This document shows positions 8,659 to 17,093 of a stretch of DNA of 37,102 nt, one piece after another (the first letter of the stretch is position 1; every line of letters starts with the position of its first letter). The notes below the pieces were generated by a model. The model was not told the origin of the DNA and made no database searches. It saw only the letters and a list, made by a program, of their open reading frames with translations. A program made the translations under genes and the position numbers. The stretch is from an uncultured Flavonifractor sp. (GTDB lineage Bacteria > Bacillota > Clostridia > Oscillospirales > Oscillospiraceae), in assembly GCA_910585415.1 (NCBI GenBank), contig CAJUDT010000012.1:1-37102 (forward strand), read 5' to 3'.

Positions 8659-9653
8659 TACGGTTCCCCTCCTTCCAGTCCCTGGGGGCCGATGTGAAGC
8701 CGCTGGACCCGCGCTCCGCCGGACAGGGGGAGGGCTTCCACGGAGCACCCCTCCAGGGGGGCGGGACAGGCCAGCGCCTTGGCCAGGGCCCCCAGCAGGG
8801 TCCGTTCGGCGTCCACCGGGCAGTCCTCCACCTCCCCGGTTTCCGGGTGGGTCCAGGCCAGCCGGTGGGGCCGCTCCCCCTCCAGCAGCAGCCGGGACAG
8901 GGCGGCGACCTGGTCCAGGGTCCGGTCCATCCGCTCCGGCGGGCCCAGGTGGTCAAAGGTCAGATAGAGCTCCGCCCGCACGGGCTCCAGGACCTCCCGC
9001 ACGACCAGCTCCTCCCGCTTGGTGGAGAGCTTCCAGTGGACGGTTTTCATGGGGTCCCCAGGGCGGTAGTCCCGCAAATCGTAATCCTCTCCCGGTCCGC
9101 CGCCGGGGCGGGGGCGCAGGGTGTTCCCCTGCTGCTCCTGCCCGGCCAGCTCCGGCGGGCGCTGGGGGGTGACGCGGACGGGGAGGACCAGCAAATCGGC
9201 GCTCCCCCGTGTGCGCACCGGCAGCACCAGTAAGCCCAGCAGGCCGCACACACAGGCCCCCTGGACGGTACACACAAGCCGTCCGCAGTGCCGGGTGGGG
9301 GCCTCCAGGGTGAACGAGGCGCCGCTCCCCCATAAATCCCGGCGGAGGGTCTGCGCCTCCCCGGTGAGCTGATTGACACAGCGCACCGTCAGCCGCACCC
9401 GCGCCAGAGGGAGGCGGTAGGGAACCTGAACCGCGGCCTGAAACCGGGCTCCCTCCCCTCGGGTGACCAGGGCGGCGGAGGGGGAGAGCTCCACAGCGCA
9501 AAGGAGCATCCCCGGCAGGCTCAGGGCCAGGGAGAGCACCGGCAGCAGCAGCACCGCCGCCAGCAGAAAGGTGGAAAAAAAGTCCTTGAAGAAAATCTGA
9601 AAGAGCACGGCGCACCCCAGCGCTCCCAGGTAGGCAATCCAGCGGTGAAGCAT
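8658..9653 (-). CDS. DUF58 domain-containing protein
   Basis: A 331-residue protein with two N-terminal hydrophobic helices (LGALGCAVLFQIFF and STFLLAAVLLLPVLSLALSL), a beta-rich middle region and the DUF58 signature GGPGEDYDLRDYRPGDPMKTVHWK at about 205-230, given here as GEDYDLRDYRPGD plus VHWK. DUF58 proteins have a von Willebrand factor A-like fold and are nearly always paired with MoxR ATPases. It starts seven bases after the MoxR stop and its own stop overlaps the transglutaminase start, so the three are co-translated. Probably membrane-anchored; exact role unknown. Confidence 0.88.
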   Translation of the reverse strand: MLHRWIAYLGALGCAVLFQIFFKDFFSTFLLAAVLLLPVLSLALSLPGMLLCAVELSPSAALVTRGEGARFQAAVQVPYRLPLARVRLTVRCVNQLTGEAQTLRRDLWGSGASFTLEAPTRHCGRLVCTVQGACVCGLLGLLVLPVRTRGSADLLVLPVRVTPQRPPELAGQEQQGNTLRPRPGGGPGEDYDLRDYRPGDPMKTVHWKLSTKREELVVREVLEPVRAELYLTFDHLGPPERMDRTLDQVAALSRLLLEGERPHRLAWTHPETGEVEDCPVDAERTLLGALAKALACPAPLEGCSVEALPLSGGARVQRLHIGPQGLEGGEP

Positions 9654-9660
9654 GGCCGCC

Positions 9661-10593
9661 TCACCGAATCTGGGGCGCGGGGACGGTCTTGAGGATGGAC
9701 GCCGCCAGCTTGTCCCCGCTGCCGGGCTCCGCCTTGGGGGAGAGCAGGAGCCGGTGTACGATTACATCGGGATAAATGTGCCGCACGTCCTCCGGGACCA
9801 CGTAATCCCTCCCCTGGACCAGGGCGGCGGCCCGGCTCATGGCCGTCAGGGCCAGGGTGGCCCGGGGGCTGCCCCCCTGGAGGATGGAGGGATGGTTGCG
9901 GGTGGCCCCCACCAGACGGACGATGTATTCCAGCACCGGGTCGGATACGTGGACCTGGGCGCACTGGTCCCGCAGGGCTTCCAGCTCGGTGAGGCTCATG
10001 ACCTGCTGTACCTTGTCCAGCGGATTGCCCTCCTGCTTCCGGCGGACCATGTCCATCTCAAAGGCGGGCTCCGGGTAGCCGATGGACAGGCGTACCATGA
10101 ACCGGTCCAGCTGGGAGTCGGGAAGCAGCTGCGTCCCTGAGGCCCCGGCGGGGTTTTGGGTGGCGATGACCAGGAAGGGCTGGGGGACCGGGTGAGCCGT
10201 GCCGTCCACCGTGACCTGTCCTTCCTCCATGGCCTCCAAAAGGGCGGACTGGGTGCGGCTGGTGGCCCGGTTGAGCTCGTCGGCCAGGAAGAGGTTGCAC
10301 AGCACCGCCCCCGGCTGGTACTCCATCTGCCCGGTGGACTTGTTGTAGAGGGAGAAGCCCGTAATGTCCGAGGGCATCACGTCAGGGGTGAACTGCACCC
10401 GGCCATACTGCAAATGCAGCGCCTTGGAGAAGGCCAGGGCCATGGTGGTCTTGCCCACGCCGGGAATGTCCTCCATGAGGATATGTCCCCGCGCCAATAT
10501 AGCCAGCAGAGCCTTTACCAGGACCTCGTCCTTCCCCACTACCGCCCTGCGCACCTGCTCCAGCACGTCCAAAGCCAGCTGTTTTCCTTCCAT
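9661..10593 (-). CDS. MoxR-family AAA+ ATPase
   Basis: A 310-residue AAA+ chaperone-like ATPase. Walker A is in EDIPGVGKTTMALAF, Walker B in LFLADELNRA, a sensor-1 Asn in LVIATQNPAG, and the arginine-finger/lid region follows. The family assists assembly or activation of partner complexes, here most likely the DUF58 and transglutaminase proteins downstream. The start at 10593 (MEGKQLALDV) is chosen because AAAGGAGG lies eight bases upstream. An ATG at 10617 has no ribosome binding site and would lie almost at the promoter -10. First gene of the three-gene operon. Confidence 0.92.
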   Translation of the reverse strand: MEGKQLALDVLEQVRRAVVGKDEVLVKALLAILARGHILMEDIPGVGKTTMALAFSKALHLQYGRVQFTPDVMPSDITGFSLYNKSTGQMEYQPGAVLCNLFLADELNRATSRTQSALLEAMEEGQVTVDGTAHPVPQPFLVIATQNPAGASGTQLLPDSQLDRFMVRLSIGYPEPAFEMDMVRRKQEGNPLDKVQQVMSLTELEALRDQCAQVHVSDPVLEYIVRLVGATRNHPSILQGGSPRATLALTAMSRAAALVQGRDYVVPEDVRHIYPDVIVHRLLLSPKAEPGSGDKLAASILKTVPAPQIR

Positions 10594-10626
10594 GGCCTGT
10601 GCCTCCTTTGTTAACATATTGTATCT

Positions 10627-10656
10627 ATTGTATCAGCTCAACGCTTTTTATGTCAA
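10627..10656 (-). promoter_or_regulatory. sigma-A promoter of the MoxR operon
   Basis: On the minus strand a perfect TTGACA (10651-10656) and TACAAT (10627-10632) are separated by 18 bases, 34 bases upstream of the chosen MoxR start. A second ATTGTATC copy (10618-10625) overlaps the likely transcription start and could be an operator half-site. Confidence 0.8.
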
Positions 10657-10740
10657 CTGAAATTACGGGATACCATCCGTTTTGTTTGGACGGACCGGCA
10701 GCGGAAAAGGTTCCCCCGGCGGTGCTCGCAAAAAAATAGG

Positions 10741-10768
10741 TTGTGTTTTTCTGTTTTTTCGATATAAT
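10741..10768 (+). promoter_or_regulatory. putative sigma-A promoter for DUF4364 gene
   Basis: TTGTGT (10741-10746), a 16-base T-rich spacer and a perfect TATAAT (10763-10768) lie about 92 bases upstream of the DUF4364 start. It faces away from the MoxR promoter, giving a divergent arrangement. Confidence 0.65.
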
Positions 10769-10860
10769 AAAGGAAACTCTGGTTCAACCGGCGGGAAAAC
10801 ACCCGCGGGACGAGCTTCAGAGGTCCCGAAAGTGACTGCGCGAAAAAGGAGCGATTTCCC

Positions 10861-11385
10861 ATGGCCCGCTATGGCTTTATTCATGACAAGCTGGACATTA
10901 AATTCCTGGTGCTCTATCTGATGGCGCGGGTGGCCGCTCCCATTGATTTCGCCACACTGACCGAGCTGACCATGTGCGACGAGGGCGTGGATTACTTTGA
11001 ATTTGCCGAGTCGGTGTCCGAGATGGTGGAGACGGAACACCTGACCCTGACGGAGGGGCTGTACGCCATTTCGGACAAGGGCCGCCGGGACGGGGCCGCC
11101 TGTGAGAGCAGCCTGCCCTTTTCGGTCAAGCACAAGTGCGGCCAGTCCCTGTCCAAGGTGAACAGCGCCCTGCGCCGCAGCGCCCAGGTGCGGGCCGAGA
11201 TTATCGAGCGCCCGGAAGGGGGCTTCACCGTCTCCATGTCCCTGGACGACGACGGGGGGAGCCTTTTGAAGGTGGCCCTCTTTTCCCCCACCCAGGAGCA
11301 CGCCGTCCGTCTGGCAAAGGGGTTTCAGACCCGGCCCGAGCGGGTGCTCAACGACCTGCTGGACAGCCTGCTGGAGGATGAATAA
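10861..11385 (+). CDS. DUF4364 family protein
   Basis: A 174-residue protein matching the Clostridia DUF4364 pattern: an N-terminal winged-helix-like region (GFIHDKLDIKFLVLYLMARVAAPIDFATLTELTMCD), the segment LTLTEGLYAISDKGRRDG, then a basic/alternating C-terminal half. The winged-helix look suggests a DNA- or nucleic-acid-binding regulator, but no function is established. The start is supported by AAGGAG nine bases upstream. The MBL-fold gene follows 30 bases later, so the two are likely co-transcribed. Confidence 0.85.
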   Translation: MARYGFIHDKLDIKFLVLYLMARVAAPIDFATLTELTMCDEGVDYFEFAESVSEMVETEHLTLTEGLYAISDKGRRDGAACESSLPFSVKHKCGQSLSKVNSALRRSAQVRAEIIERPEGGFTVSMSLDDDGGSLLKVALFSPTQEHAVRLAKGFQTRPERVLNDLLDSLLEDE

Positions 11386-11415
11386 GCTCCAATCAAACGA
11401 AGGGAGAAAACCAGT

Positions 11416-12399
11416 ATGACCGAATCCATTCTGCCTGGCCTGTACCGCATTCCGGTGCCCCTGCCGGGAAATCCGCTGAAAGAGCTCAACGCCTACCTGC
11501 TCCGGGGGAACGAGCGGAGCATCCTCATTGACACCGGCTTCCGGCAGGAGGAGTGCCGCAGCGCCCTCTTCGCCGGGCTGGAGGAGCTGGGCTGTCAGGG
11601 ACAGCCTGTGGACGTTCTGCTGACCCACCTGCACTCGGACCACTCCGGCCTTGCGGTGGAGGCGGCTGGGGAGCAGGGACACATTTACATCAGCGGAATT
11701 GACCGGAGCAGTCTGGCCGACGAGGCCGCCCGGCAGATGTATTGGGCGCTGTCTCAGGCGCGCTTTTTGGCGGAGGGCTTTCCTCAGGACATGCTGGACC
11801 GCCTGGACCGGACCAACCCCGCCCGGAGCATGGCTCCGCCCCCGGTTCAGGGACCCTATGTGGGTCTGGAGGACGGCCAGCTTTTGGAGCTGGACGGGTG
11901 GAAGCTGCGCTGCCTGCTGATGCCCGGACACACGCCGGGGCAGATGTGCTTTTGGCTGGAGGAACAGGGGGTGCTCTTCACCGGGGATCATGTGCTCTTT
12001 GACATTACCCCCAACATCACCTCCTGGCCGGCCCTGTCCGACGCCCTGGGGGCCTATCTGAACAGCCTGGATAAAATCCTGCCCTATGGAAACGCCCTGG
12101 CCCTGCCGGGGCACCGGAAGGGCGGAAGCGTGCCGGAGCGGGTGGAGGCCCTCAAGCGCCACCACACCCGCCGTCTGGAGGAAGCCCTGGAGGCTGTGCG
12201 CCGCCACCCCGGCACGGGGGCCTATGAGCTGGCGGGATACATGACCTGGAAAATCCGCGCCGCCTCCTGGGCGGAGTTCCCAGAGACGCAGAAGTGGTTC
12301 GCTGTGGGCGAGTGCATGGCCCACCTGGACCACCTGATGGCCTTGGGCGAGGTCCGCCGGAGCGTGGAAAACGGCCGGAACACCTACTGGACCGCGTAA
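11416..12399 (+). CDS. MBL-fold metallo-hydrolase
   Basis: A 327-residue metallo-beta-lactamase-fold hydrolase. The zinc signature THLHSDHSG (His71, His73, Asp75, His76) is intact. Further metal ligands are in MPGHTPGQMCFW, FTGDHVLF and LPGHRKGG. The C-terminal ~90 residues (from HHTRRLEEALEAVR) resemble the winged-helix tail of LACTB2/glyoxalase II-like hydrolases. The substrate is unknown; a thioester hydrolase or nuclease role are both possible. The ribosome binding site is GAAGGGAG before ATG. It ends at a perfect hairpin that overlaps the next gene's start. Confidence 0.88.
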   Translation: MTESILPGLYRIPVPLPGNPLKELNAYLLRGNERSILIDTGFRQEECRSALFAGLEELGCQGQPVDVLLTHLHSDHSGLAVEAAGEQGHIYISGIDRSSLADEAARQMYWALSQARFLAEGFPQDMLDRLDRTNPARSMAPPPVQGPYVGLEDGQLLELDGWKLRCLLMPGHTPGQMCFWLEEQGVLFTGDHVLFDITPNITSWPALSDALGAYLNSLDKILPYGNALALPGHRKGGSVPERVEALKRHHTRRLEEALEAVRRHPGTGAYELAGYMTWKIRAASWAEFPETQKWFAVGECMAHLDHLMALGEVRRSVENGRNTYWTA

Positions 12400-12406
12400 C
12401 ATATTC

Positions 12407-12457
12407 AACGCCATGTCCGCATACCTCTTTTTGAGGGGGTGCGGACATGGCGTTTTT
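12407..12457 (+). terminator. terminator hairpin that also sequesters the symporter start codon
   Basis: A perfect 15-bp stem (AACGCCATGTCCGCA at 12407-12421; TGCGGACATGGCGTT at 12440-12454) is followed by a T-tract (12453-12457). It has the form of an intrinsic terminator for the MBL gene. The 3' arm contains the symporter ATG (12447-12449). The loop contains its GAGGGGG ribosome binding site, which can itself pair with CCTC (12424-12427). The structure could therefore work as an attenuator or translational switch. Confidence 0.8.
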
Positions 12458-13859
12458 AGAGCGGTTGGGCAATTTTATCTGGAATCCCTGGCTGCTGGGG
12501 TGTTTCCTGCTGGTGGGACTGTATTTTTCGGTGCGTACGGGATTTTTCCAGATTTTTTCCTGTCCCCTCTGGCTGAAAACCACCCTGGGGAGCATTCTGC
12601 GCCCCCGCCGCCGGGAGAAGTCCAAAAAAGGACTCACCCAGCTCCAGGCGATGGCCACCGCTCTGGCCTCCACCATTGGCACCGGCTCCATCGCCGGGGT
12701 GGCCGCCGCTATTTTCTACGGAGGGCCGGGGGCGGTGTTCTGGATGTGGATTTCCGCCTTGCTGGGGATGATGACCGGCTGTGTGGAAAAGATTTTGGCG
12801 GTGCGCTACCGGGAGCGGGGGGAAAACGGCTGGCAGGGCGGTCCCATGTGCTACATGGAACGGGGGCTGGGGAGCCGGTTTCTGGCGGTGTGGTTTTCGG
12901 CCAGCTGTCTAGCGGCCTCCCTGGGGGGAGGAAATCTGGTACAGGCCAACTCCATCGCCGCCGCGCTGGAGGCCTCCTTGGGCTGGAACCGGTTGGCGGT
13001 GGGGGTGGTGCTGGCGCTGCTCACCGGGGCGGTGATGCTGGGAGGTGTGGGCCGCATCGGCAGAGTCAGCGAGGGGTTGGTGCCTTGTATGGCGCTGCTC
13101 TTTCTGGGAGGCGGCGCGGTGGTTCTGGCCGTCAACGCCAGGGCTCTGCCGGAGGCCCTGGGGGCGATTGTGGAGGGGGCCTTCTGCCCCCAGGCGGCTC
13201 TGGGCGGCGGCATGGGCTACACCGTTTCGGCGGCAATGCGCTATGGCGTGGCCCGAGGCGTGTTCACCAATGAGGCGGGCATGGGGTCCTCGGCCATTGC
13301 CCACGCCGCCGCCGACGTCCGGGAGCCCGGCGAGCAGGGAATGTGGGGGATTTTTGAGGTCTTTGTGTCCACCGTTCTGGTGTGCGGGGTCAGCGCGCTG
13401 GTGATTCTGACCACCGGCGTCTATCAGCCGGAAACCGCGCTTGCCGCGATTCAGGAGGGGGCCGTAACCTCGGAGATGCTGGGCGCGCCCCTGTCAGCAG
13501 CGGCCTTTTCCACAGTGCTGGGCCCCGCCGGAGAGGCGCTGGTGACGGCCTGCCTGCTGCTGTTTGCCTTCACGTCGCTGCTGGGGTGGAGCTACTTCGG
13601 TGAGCGAAGCCTGTCCTGCCTCCTGGGCGGCCGGAGGCTCCAGGGGGTCTATCGCGGTGTGTTCGTGGCGGCAATCGCGGCGGGGAGCGTGATTGATGTC
13701 TCGGCAGTGTGGCAGCTGGCGGATATCTGCAACGGGCTCATGGCCCTGCCCAATCTCTGCGCCCTGCTGCTGCTGGCCCCGGAGGGGCTGGAGCTGCTGG
13801 AGGAGTGGGCTGCACGTACCTCCGCCCCGGCTGTGAACAGACCAAAGTTTCCAGATTGA
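12447..13859 (+). CDS. alanine/glycine:cation symporter (AGCS family)
   Basis: A 470-residue polytopic membrane transporter with about ten hydrophobic helices, predicted to import alanine or glycine with Na+ or H+. Family signatures are TALASTIGTGSIAG, GPGAVFWMWISALLGMM and FTNEAGMGSSAIAHAAA. Length is typical for AGCS. The N-terminus MAFLERLGNFIWNPWLLG resembles other family members, supporting the start at 12447 even though that ATG lies in the 3' arm of a strong hairpin. GAGGGGG provides the ribosome binding site. Confidence 0.93.
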   Translation: MAFLERLGNFIWNPWLLGCFLLVGLYFSVRTGFFQIFSCPLWLKTTLGSILRPRRREKSKKGLTQLQAMATALASTIGTGSIAGVAAAIFYGGPGAVFWMWISALLGMMTGCVEKILAVRYRERGENGWQGGPMCYMERGLGSRFLAVWFSASCLAASLGGGNLVQANSIAAALEASLGWNRLAVGVVLALLTGAVMLGGVGRIGRVSEGLVPCMALLFLGGGAVVLAVNARALPEALGAIVEGAFCPQAALGGGMGYTVSAAMRYGVARGVFTNEAGMGSSAIAHAAADVREPGEQGMWGIFEVFVSTVLVCGVSALVILTTGVYQPETALAAIQEGAVTSEMLGAPLSAAAFSTVLGPAGEALVTACLLLFAFTSLLGWSYFGERSLSCLLGGRRLQGVYRGVFVAAIAAGSVIDVSAVWQLADICNGLMALPNLCALLLLAPEGLELLEEWAARTSAPAVNRPKFPD

Positions 13860-13936
13860 CGGATGCCCTATCCTATCTGAGTAGATTTTCGAGGAAAAGG
13901 AATGTACCATTTTCACTCCACGCCCTGAAAAAACAC

Positions 13937-13965
13937 TTGACAAACCCCAGACGGGCTGATATAAT
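13937..13965 (+). promoter_or_regulatory. sigma-A promoter of rplJL
   Basis: TTGACA (13937-13942), a 17-base spacer and TATAAT (13960-13965) form a perfect consensus promoter, preceded by an A-rich tract. Transcription would start near 13972, at the beginning of the L10 leader. Confidence 0.93.
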
Positions 13966-13971
13966 GCCAGC

Positions 13972-14081
13972 TGTGTTCAAAGACAGCAGGTGGCTTGCGC
14001 CGTAATTCCTGCCGAGAATGCAGCCAAAGAAGGAATATCCTTTGCTGTTTTCGCTGCTTTGAATGCGAAGGCAGCTTTTTT
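13972..14081 (+). promoter_or_regulatory. ribosomal protein L10 leader with attenuator
   Basis: The 5' UTR of rplJ contains the L10-leader core (AGCAGGTGGCTTGCGCC, then ATTCCTGCCGAGAATGCAGCC), known to bind the L10-L12 complex for autogenous control. It ends in a hairpin (14053-14075, GCTGC...GCAGC) followed by six T residues (14076-14081), an intrinsic attenuator upstream of the rplJ ribosome binding site. Recognised from the consensus; a covariance search was not run. Confidence 0.85.
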
Positions 14082-14128
14082 GTTGTTCAGAAAAGCTGGA
14101 CTCGATTTCAACGGAGGTGAATTTCCAA

Positions 14129-14662
14129 ATGCCTAACGCAAAGGTTCTCACGGAGAAACAGGCCATCGTGGCCGAGCTGACCGACAAGATCAAGGGCGCC
14201 GCCAGCGGCGTGCTTGTGGATTACAAGGGCATCACCGTGGCTGAGGACACCGCTCTGCGTGCCGAGTGCCGCAAGAACGAGCTGGACTACGCCGTGGTAA
14301 AGAATACCCTGGTCCGCCGGGCCATTGACAATGTGGGGATGAACGAGATGGACGAGGTGCTCAACGGCACCACCTCCATGGCCCTGTCCAACGGCGATCC
14401 CATTGCCCCCATGCGGGTCATCAACAAGTTTTCCAAGCAGTTCAACGGCGCCAAGTTCACCATCAAGGCTGGATTCATGGACGGCAAGGTCCTCTCCCTG
14501 GATGAGATCATGGCCCTGGCCGAGCTGCCCTCGAAGGAGGCCCTCCAGGCCCAGGTCCTGGGCACCATGCTGGCCCCCATCTCCAGCCTGGCAATTGTTC
14601 TGAAGGCCATTGCCGACGAGAAGGGCGGCTATGTGGAGCGGGAAGCTCCCGCCGCCGAGTAA
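14129..14662 (+). CDS. rplJ: 50S ribosomal protein L10
   Basis: A 177-residue L10, which anchors L7/L12 dimers to the ribosomal stalk base. Recognised by KVLTEKQAIVAELTDKIKGA, GVLVDYKGITVAEDTALR, YAVVKNTLVRRAID and the helical C-terminal L12-binding tail. The start at 14129 is fixed by GGAGGTGA eight bases upstream; a longer in-frame reading from 14063 would begin inside the leader attenuator. It heads the rplJ-rplL operon. rplK and rplA, which often precede it, are not upstream here. Confidence 0.97.
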   Translation: MPNAKVLTEKQAIVAELTDKIKGAASGVLVDYKGITVAEDTALRAECRKNELDYAVVKNTLVRRAIDNVGMNEMDEVLNGTTSMALSNGDPIAPMRVINKFSKQFNGAKFTIKAGFMDGKVLSLDEIMALAELPSKEALQAQVLGTMLAPISSLAIVLKAIADEKGGYVEREAPAAE

Positions 14663-14702
14663 AACCCCATACTTTTCACATTTATTTAGGAGGTAACATA
14701 TC

Positions 14703-15077
14703 ATGGCTTCTGAGAAAATCACTGCCCTCATTGAAGAGGTTAAGGGTCTGACCGTTCTGGAGCTCAGTGAGCTGGTCCACGCTCTGGAGGACGAGTTCGG
14801 CGTGTCCGCTGCCGCTATGGCCGCTCCCGCCGCTGGCGGCGGCGCTGCTCCCGCTGCCGAGGAGAAGACCGAGTTCGACGTGGTCCTGGCTGAGGTCGGC
14901 GCCGAGAAGATCAAGGTCATCAAGGCCGTTCGTGAGATCACCGGCCTGGGTCTGGCTGAGGCCAAGGCCGCTGTCGAGGCCGCTCCCAAGGCCATCAAGG
15001 AGGGTGTCTCCAAGGATGAGGCCGAGGAGCTCAAGAAGAAGCTGGAGGACGTGGGTGCCAAGGTGGAGCTGAAGTAA
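14703..15077 (+). CDS. rplL: 50S ribosomal protein L7/L12
   Basis: A 124-residue L7/L12 stalk protein that recruits translational GTPases. It has the N-terminal dimerisation domain (LIEEVKGLTVLELSELVHALEDEFGV), an Ala-rich hinge (AAAMAAPAAGGGAAPAAEE) and the C-terminal domain with EKTEFDVVL and the KIKVIKAVREITGLGL factor-binding helix. Length is normal. AGGAGG precedes the ATG, 40 bases after rplJ. A terminator follows the stop. Confidence 0.98.
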   Translation: MASEKITALIEEVKGLTVLELSELVHALEDEFGVSAAAMAAPAAGGGAAPAAEEKTEFDVVLAEVGAEKIKVIKAVREITGLGLAEAKAAVEAAPKAIKEGVSKDEAEELKKKLEDVGAKVELK

Positions 15078-15117
15078 TCAGCCAAACGGAACGCCTGCCC
15101 CTGCGCAAAAGGATGGA

Positions 15118-15154
15118 GAGGACCCGAGGTAGGAGTTACCGCGGGTCCTCTTTT
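15118..15154 (+). terminator. rplJL intrinsic terminator
   Basis: A 9-bp GC-rich stem (GAGGACCCG at 15118-15126, CGGGTCCTC at 15142-15150) is followed by TTTT, 40 bases after the rplL stop. Confidence 0.88.
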
Positions 15155-15288
15155 CGTCTTATTGAAGTGATACCTATAATCAAAGTATTTGAAGTGGTTA
15201 CAAATTCTGTAAAGCACTCAGAAATTGAGCCTTGGCCTCGGCGGGCCCGCGTCTTACAGGAAAACGTACAAAAGGAGGGGTGAGCGCG

Positions 15289-16236
15289 ATGATTGTATTG
15301 GATTTGGAGTGGAATCGGGGCTATGACAAGAAGCCATTGGACGAGATTCTTCAAATCGGCGCGGTGCGGATGGATGGGCTGGGCGGGCCCATTACGGATA
15401 CGTTCAACGCCTATATCCGGCCCCGCGTCCATAAGTGCCTCAACCACCTCGCCAAGGAGCTGCCGGAGCTTGCATCCATTCTGGCCTCGAAACTGACCTT
15501 TCCTCAGGCTATGGAGGATTTTCGGCGGTGGTGCGGGGGAGAGCGGGTGTTCGCCGTCTGGGGTGGGGACGATGTGGACATTCTGAGCCAGAATTGCGGC
15601 TATTGGGGGCTTCCCGGTGTCAAGGCGGACATCACGTATGATTTTCAGGCCGCGTTCTCTCAGCGGGCGGGGACCCAGCAGTCCATGGCCCTCTCCCGTG
15701 CCGTGGAATATTGCGCCCTTCCAGATACCTTTGACTACCACAACGCTCTGAACGACGCCCTATATACGGCGCTGATTTCCGCTTGGATTCGGAAAGAGGA
15801 CTTGGAGCTTCAGGAAATCCCTGTCCGCCTGCGCCGTCTGGCGGAGGTCCGGTTTCCGCCGCAGCCCGTCCGTACGATAGGGAGCTTTTCCAGCCAAAGG
15901 GCCCCTCTGGACAGCCGGGAAACACGGCGGCAGGTCTGTCCCCTCTGCGGTTCGGTGAGCTGGGTGCCCCGGTGGTACTATCCAGGGGGATTGTGCTGGT
16001 ATGGGACCTTCCGGTGTGCCGAGCACGGGTGTTTTCTCTGCCGTATGACCATTTCGCAGCGGGAGAATGGTTGCTGGCGGGCCCGTGTGGCAGTGCCCCA
16101 GGTGACCCTGAGCTTTTTGCGGGAGTTTTACGCCGCCACTCATGGGGAGGTCTATGTGTGCAAACGGAGCCCCCGCCGCCGGAAGCGGCGGAAAAAGTCG
16201 AGCTCCAACGGTGAGTACAGTTCCTCGAATGGATAG
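15289..16236 (+). CDS. DEDDh-type 3'-5' exonuclease with C-terminal cysteine-rich domain
   Basis: A 315-residue protein. The N-terminal ~175 residues form an RNase H-fold exonuclease of the KapD/DnaQ-like group: the first acidic motif is in MIVLDLEWNRG (Asp5, Glu7), the second acidic residue in WGGDDVDIL, and the H...D motif in FDYHNALNDALYTALI. Unlike simple KapD proteins it has a ~120-residue C-terminal extension with CPLCGSVSW and CAEHGCFLCRM, which looks like a zinc-binding module, and a very basic end (RSPRRRKRRKK). The start at 15289 is supported by AAAGGAGGGG eight bases upstream. The lipoprotein gene begins 12 bases after the stop, suggesting an operon. Substrate (DNA or RNA) unknown. 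Confidence 0.82.
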   Translation: MIVLDLEWNRGYDKKPLDEILQIGAVRMDGLGGPITDTFNAYIRPRVHKCLNHLAKELPELASILASKLTFPQAMEDFRRWCGGERVFAVWGGDDVDILSQNCGYWGLPGVKADITYDFQAAFSQRAGTQQSMALSRAVEYCALPDTFDYHNALNDALYTALISAWIRKEDLELQEIPVRLRRLAEVRFPPQPVRTIGSFSSQRAPLDSRETRRQVCPLCGSVSWVPRWYYPGGLCWYGTFRCAEHGCFLCRMTISQRENGCWRARVAVPQVTLSFLREFYAATHGEVYVCKRSPRRRKRRKKSSSNGEYSSSNG

Positions 16237-16248
16237 GAGCAGAATCGG

Positions 16249-17091
16249 ATGAAACAACGCCAGAATTTGACCGCTGGAGTGTTGGCGCTGATGCTCCTGG
16301 CCGGTTGCTCCGGCGCGGGAGGGGGGCCGGTGGAGATTCTCTTGCCCACTCCTGGACTGGAATGGACAGCACCCCCCACGCCAACCGAGATACCATTGTC
16401 TCCCTCACCCACTCCCGCCGTGTTCCCAGAGTCTGCGAAAACCGCTGCTTCCGGCGCAGCGGAGACATCAGAGTGCCCAGCACTGAGCTGGAGTACCCTG
16501 GACCCGGAGGCGGATGGGGTGGTATCCGGCAATCCTCAAACCACCCCGGCGAAGGACACCGGCGGTATGGGAGAGTTTCATCTGTTGAGTGACCCGGAAT
16601 CTGCGTTTTCTGTGGAGATTGGTGAAGAAACCTTCCAAGTACAGCACGACGGCGTCGAAATTTACAGCACAGACAGCAGCGGGGAGCGGCGAACAATTCA
16701 TACAATCAGTGTGACGGAGCCGCTGATTGAGAATTTTTGTGCGGTTAGGATTGAAAACCTTGAGGAACCTGTAATAGCTGTGTCGGACCCGGCCGCTAAC
16801 GGAATGTCCTCCATTTACTTCTACCGCTATCATGCAGACAGCGCGTCATGGGAGGTATGCCCAATTATCCACATAGGGGAATTGGGAAATTGGCAGGAAT
16901 CTCGCTGCCATGGGTTTGGCCGGGTTATCGACGGTGGGTATGTAGAGTTGGGCAGCCGTGCGCTGGTTGACCTGGGGGGCTGGGTGCTTATTGGATATCA
17001 TGTATACTATGATGCGGCGCAGGATGCCGTTATAACCGAACAGTCTTATTGGGTATATCGTTATCCGGATTGGTGGGACAGAATTTTATAA
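16249..17091 (+). CDS. predicted lipoprotein of unknown function
   Basis: A 280-residue secreted lipoprotein. MKQRQNLTAGVLALMLLAGC gives a short basic n-region, a hydrophobic core and a lipobox with lipid-modified Cys20. A Pro/Thr/Ser-rich low-complexity stretch follows (about 25-65), then a folded domain of ~190 residues rich in beta-strand-like segments, with no family I recognise. Its position 12 bases after the exonuclease suggests co-transcription, but the functional link is unclear. A bidirectional terminator follows. Confidence 0.75.
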   Translation: MKQRQNLTAGVLALMLLAGCSGAGGGPVEILLPTPGLEWTAPPTPTEIPLSPSPTPAVFPESAKTAASGAAETSECPALSWSTLDPEADGVVSGNPQTTPAKDTGGMGEFHLLSDPESAFSVEIGEETFQVQHDGVEIYSTDSSGERRTIHTISVTEPLIENFCAVRIENLEEPVIAVSDPAANGMSSIYFYRYHADSASWEVCPIIHIGELGNWQESRCHGFGRVIDGGYVELGSRALVDLGGWVLIGYHVYYDAAQDAVITEQSYWVYRYPDWWDRIL

Positions 17092-17093
17092 GA

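Noticed and set aside
7069..8697. 542-codon open frame opposite the transglutaminase gene
   Set aside because: Low-complexity Gln/Gly/Arg-rich translation with no family resemblance; antisense shadow.
10663..12414. 583-codon minus-strand frame opposite DUF4364 and the MBL hydrolase
   Set aside because: Antisense to two well-supported genes, with shadow-like composition.
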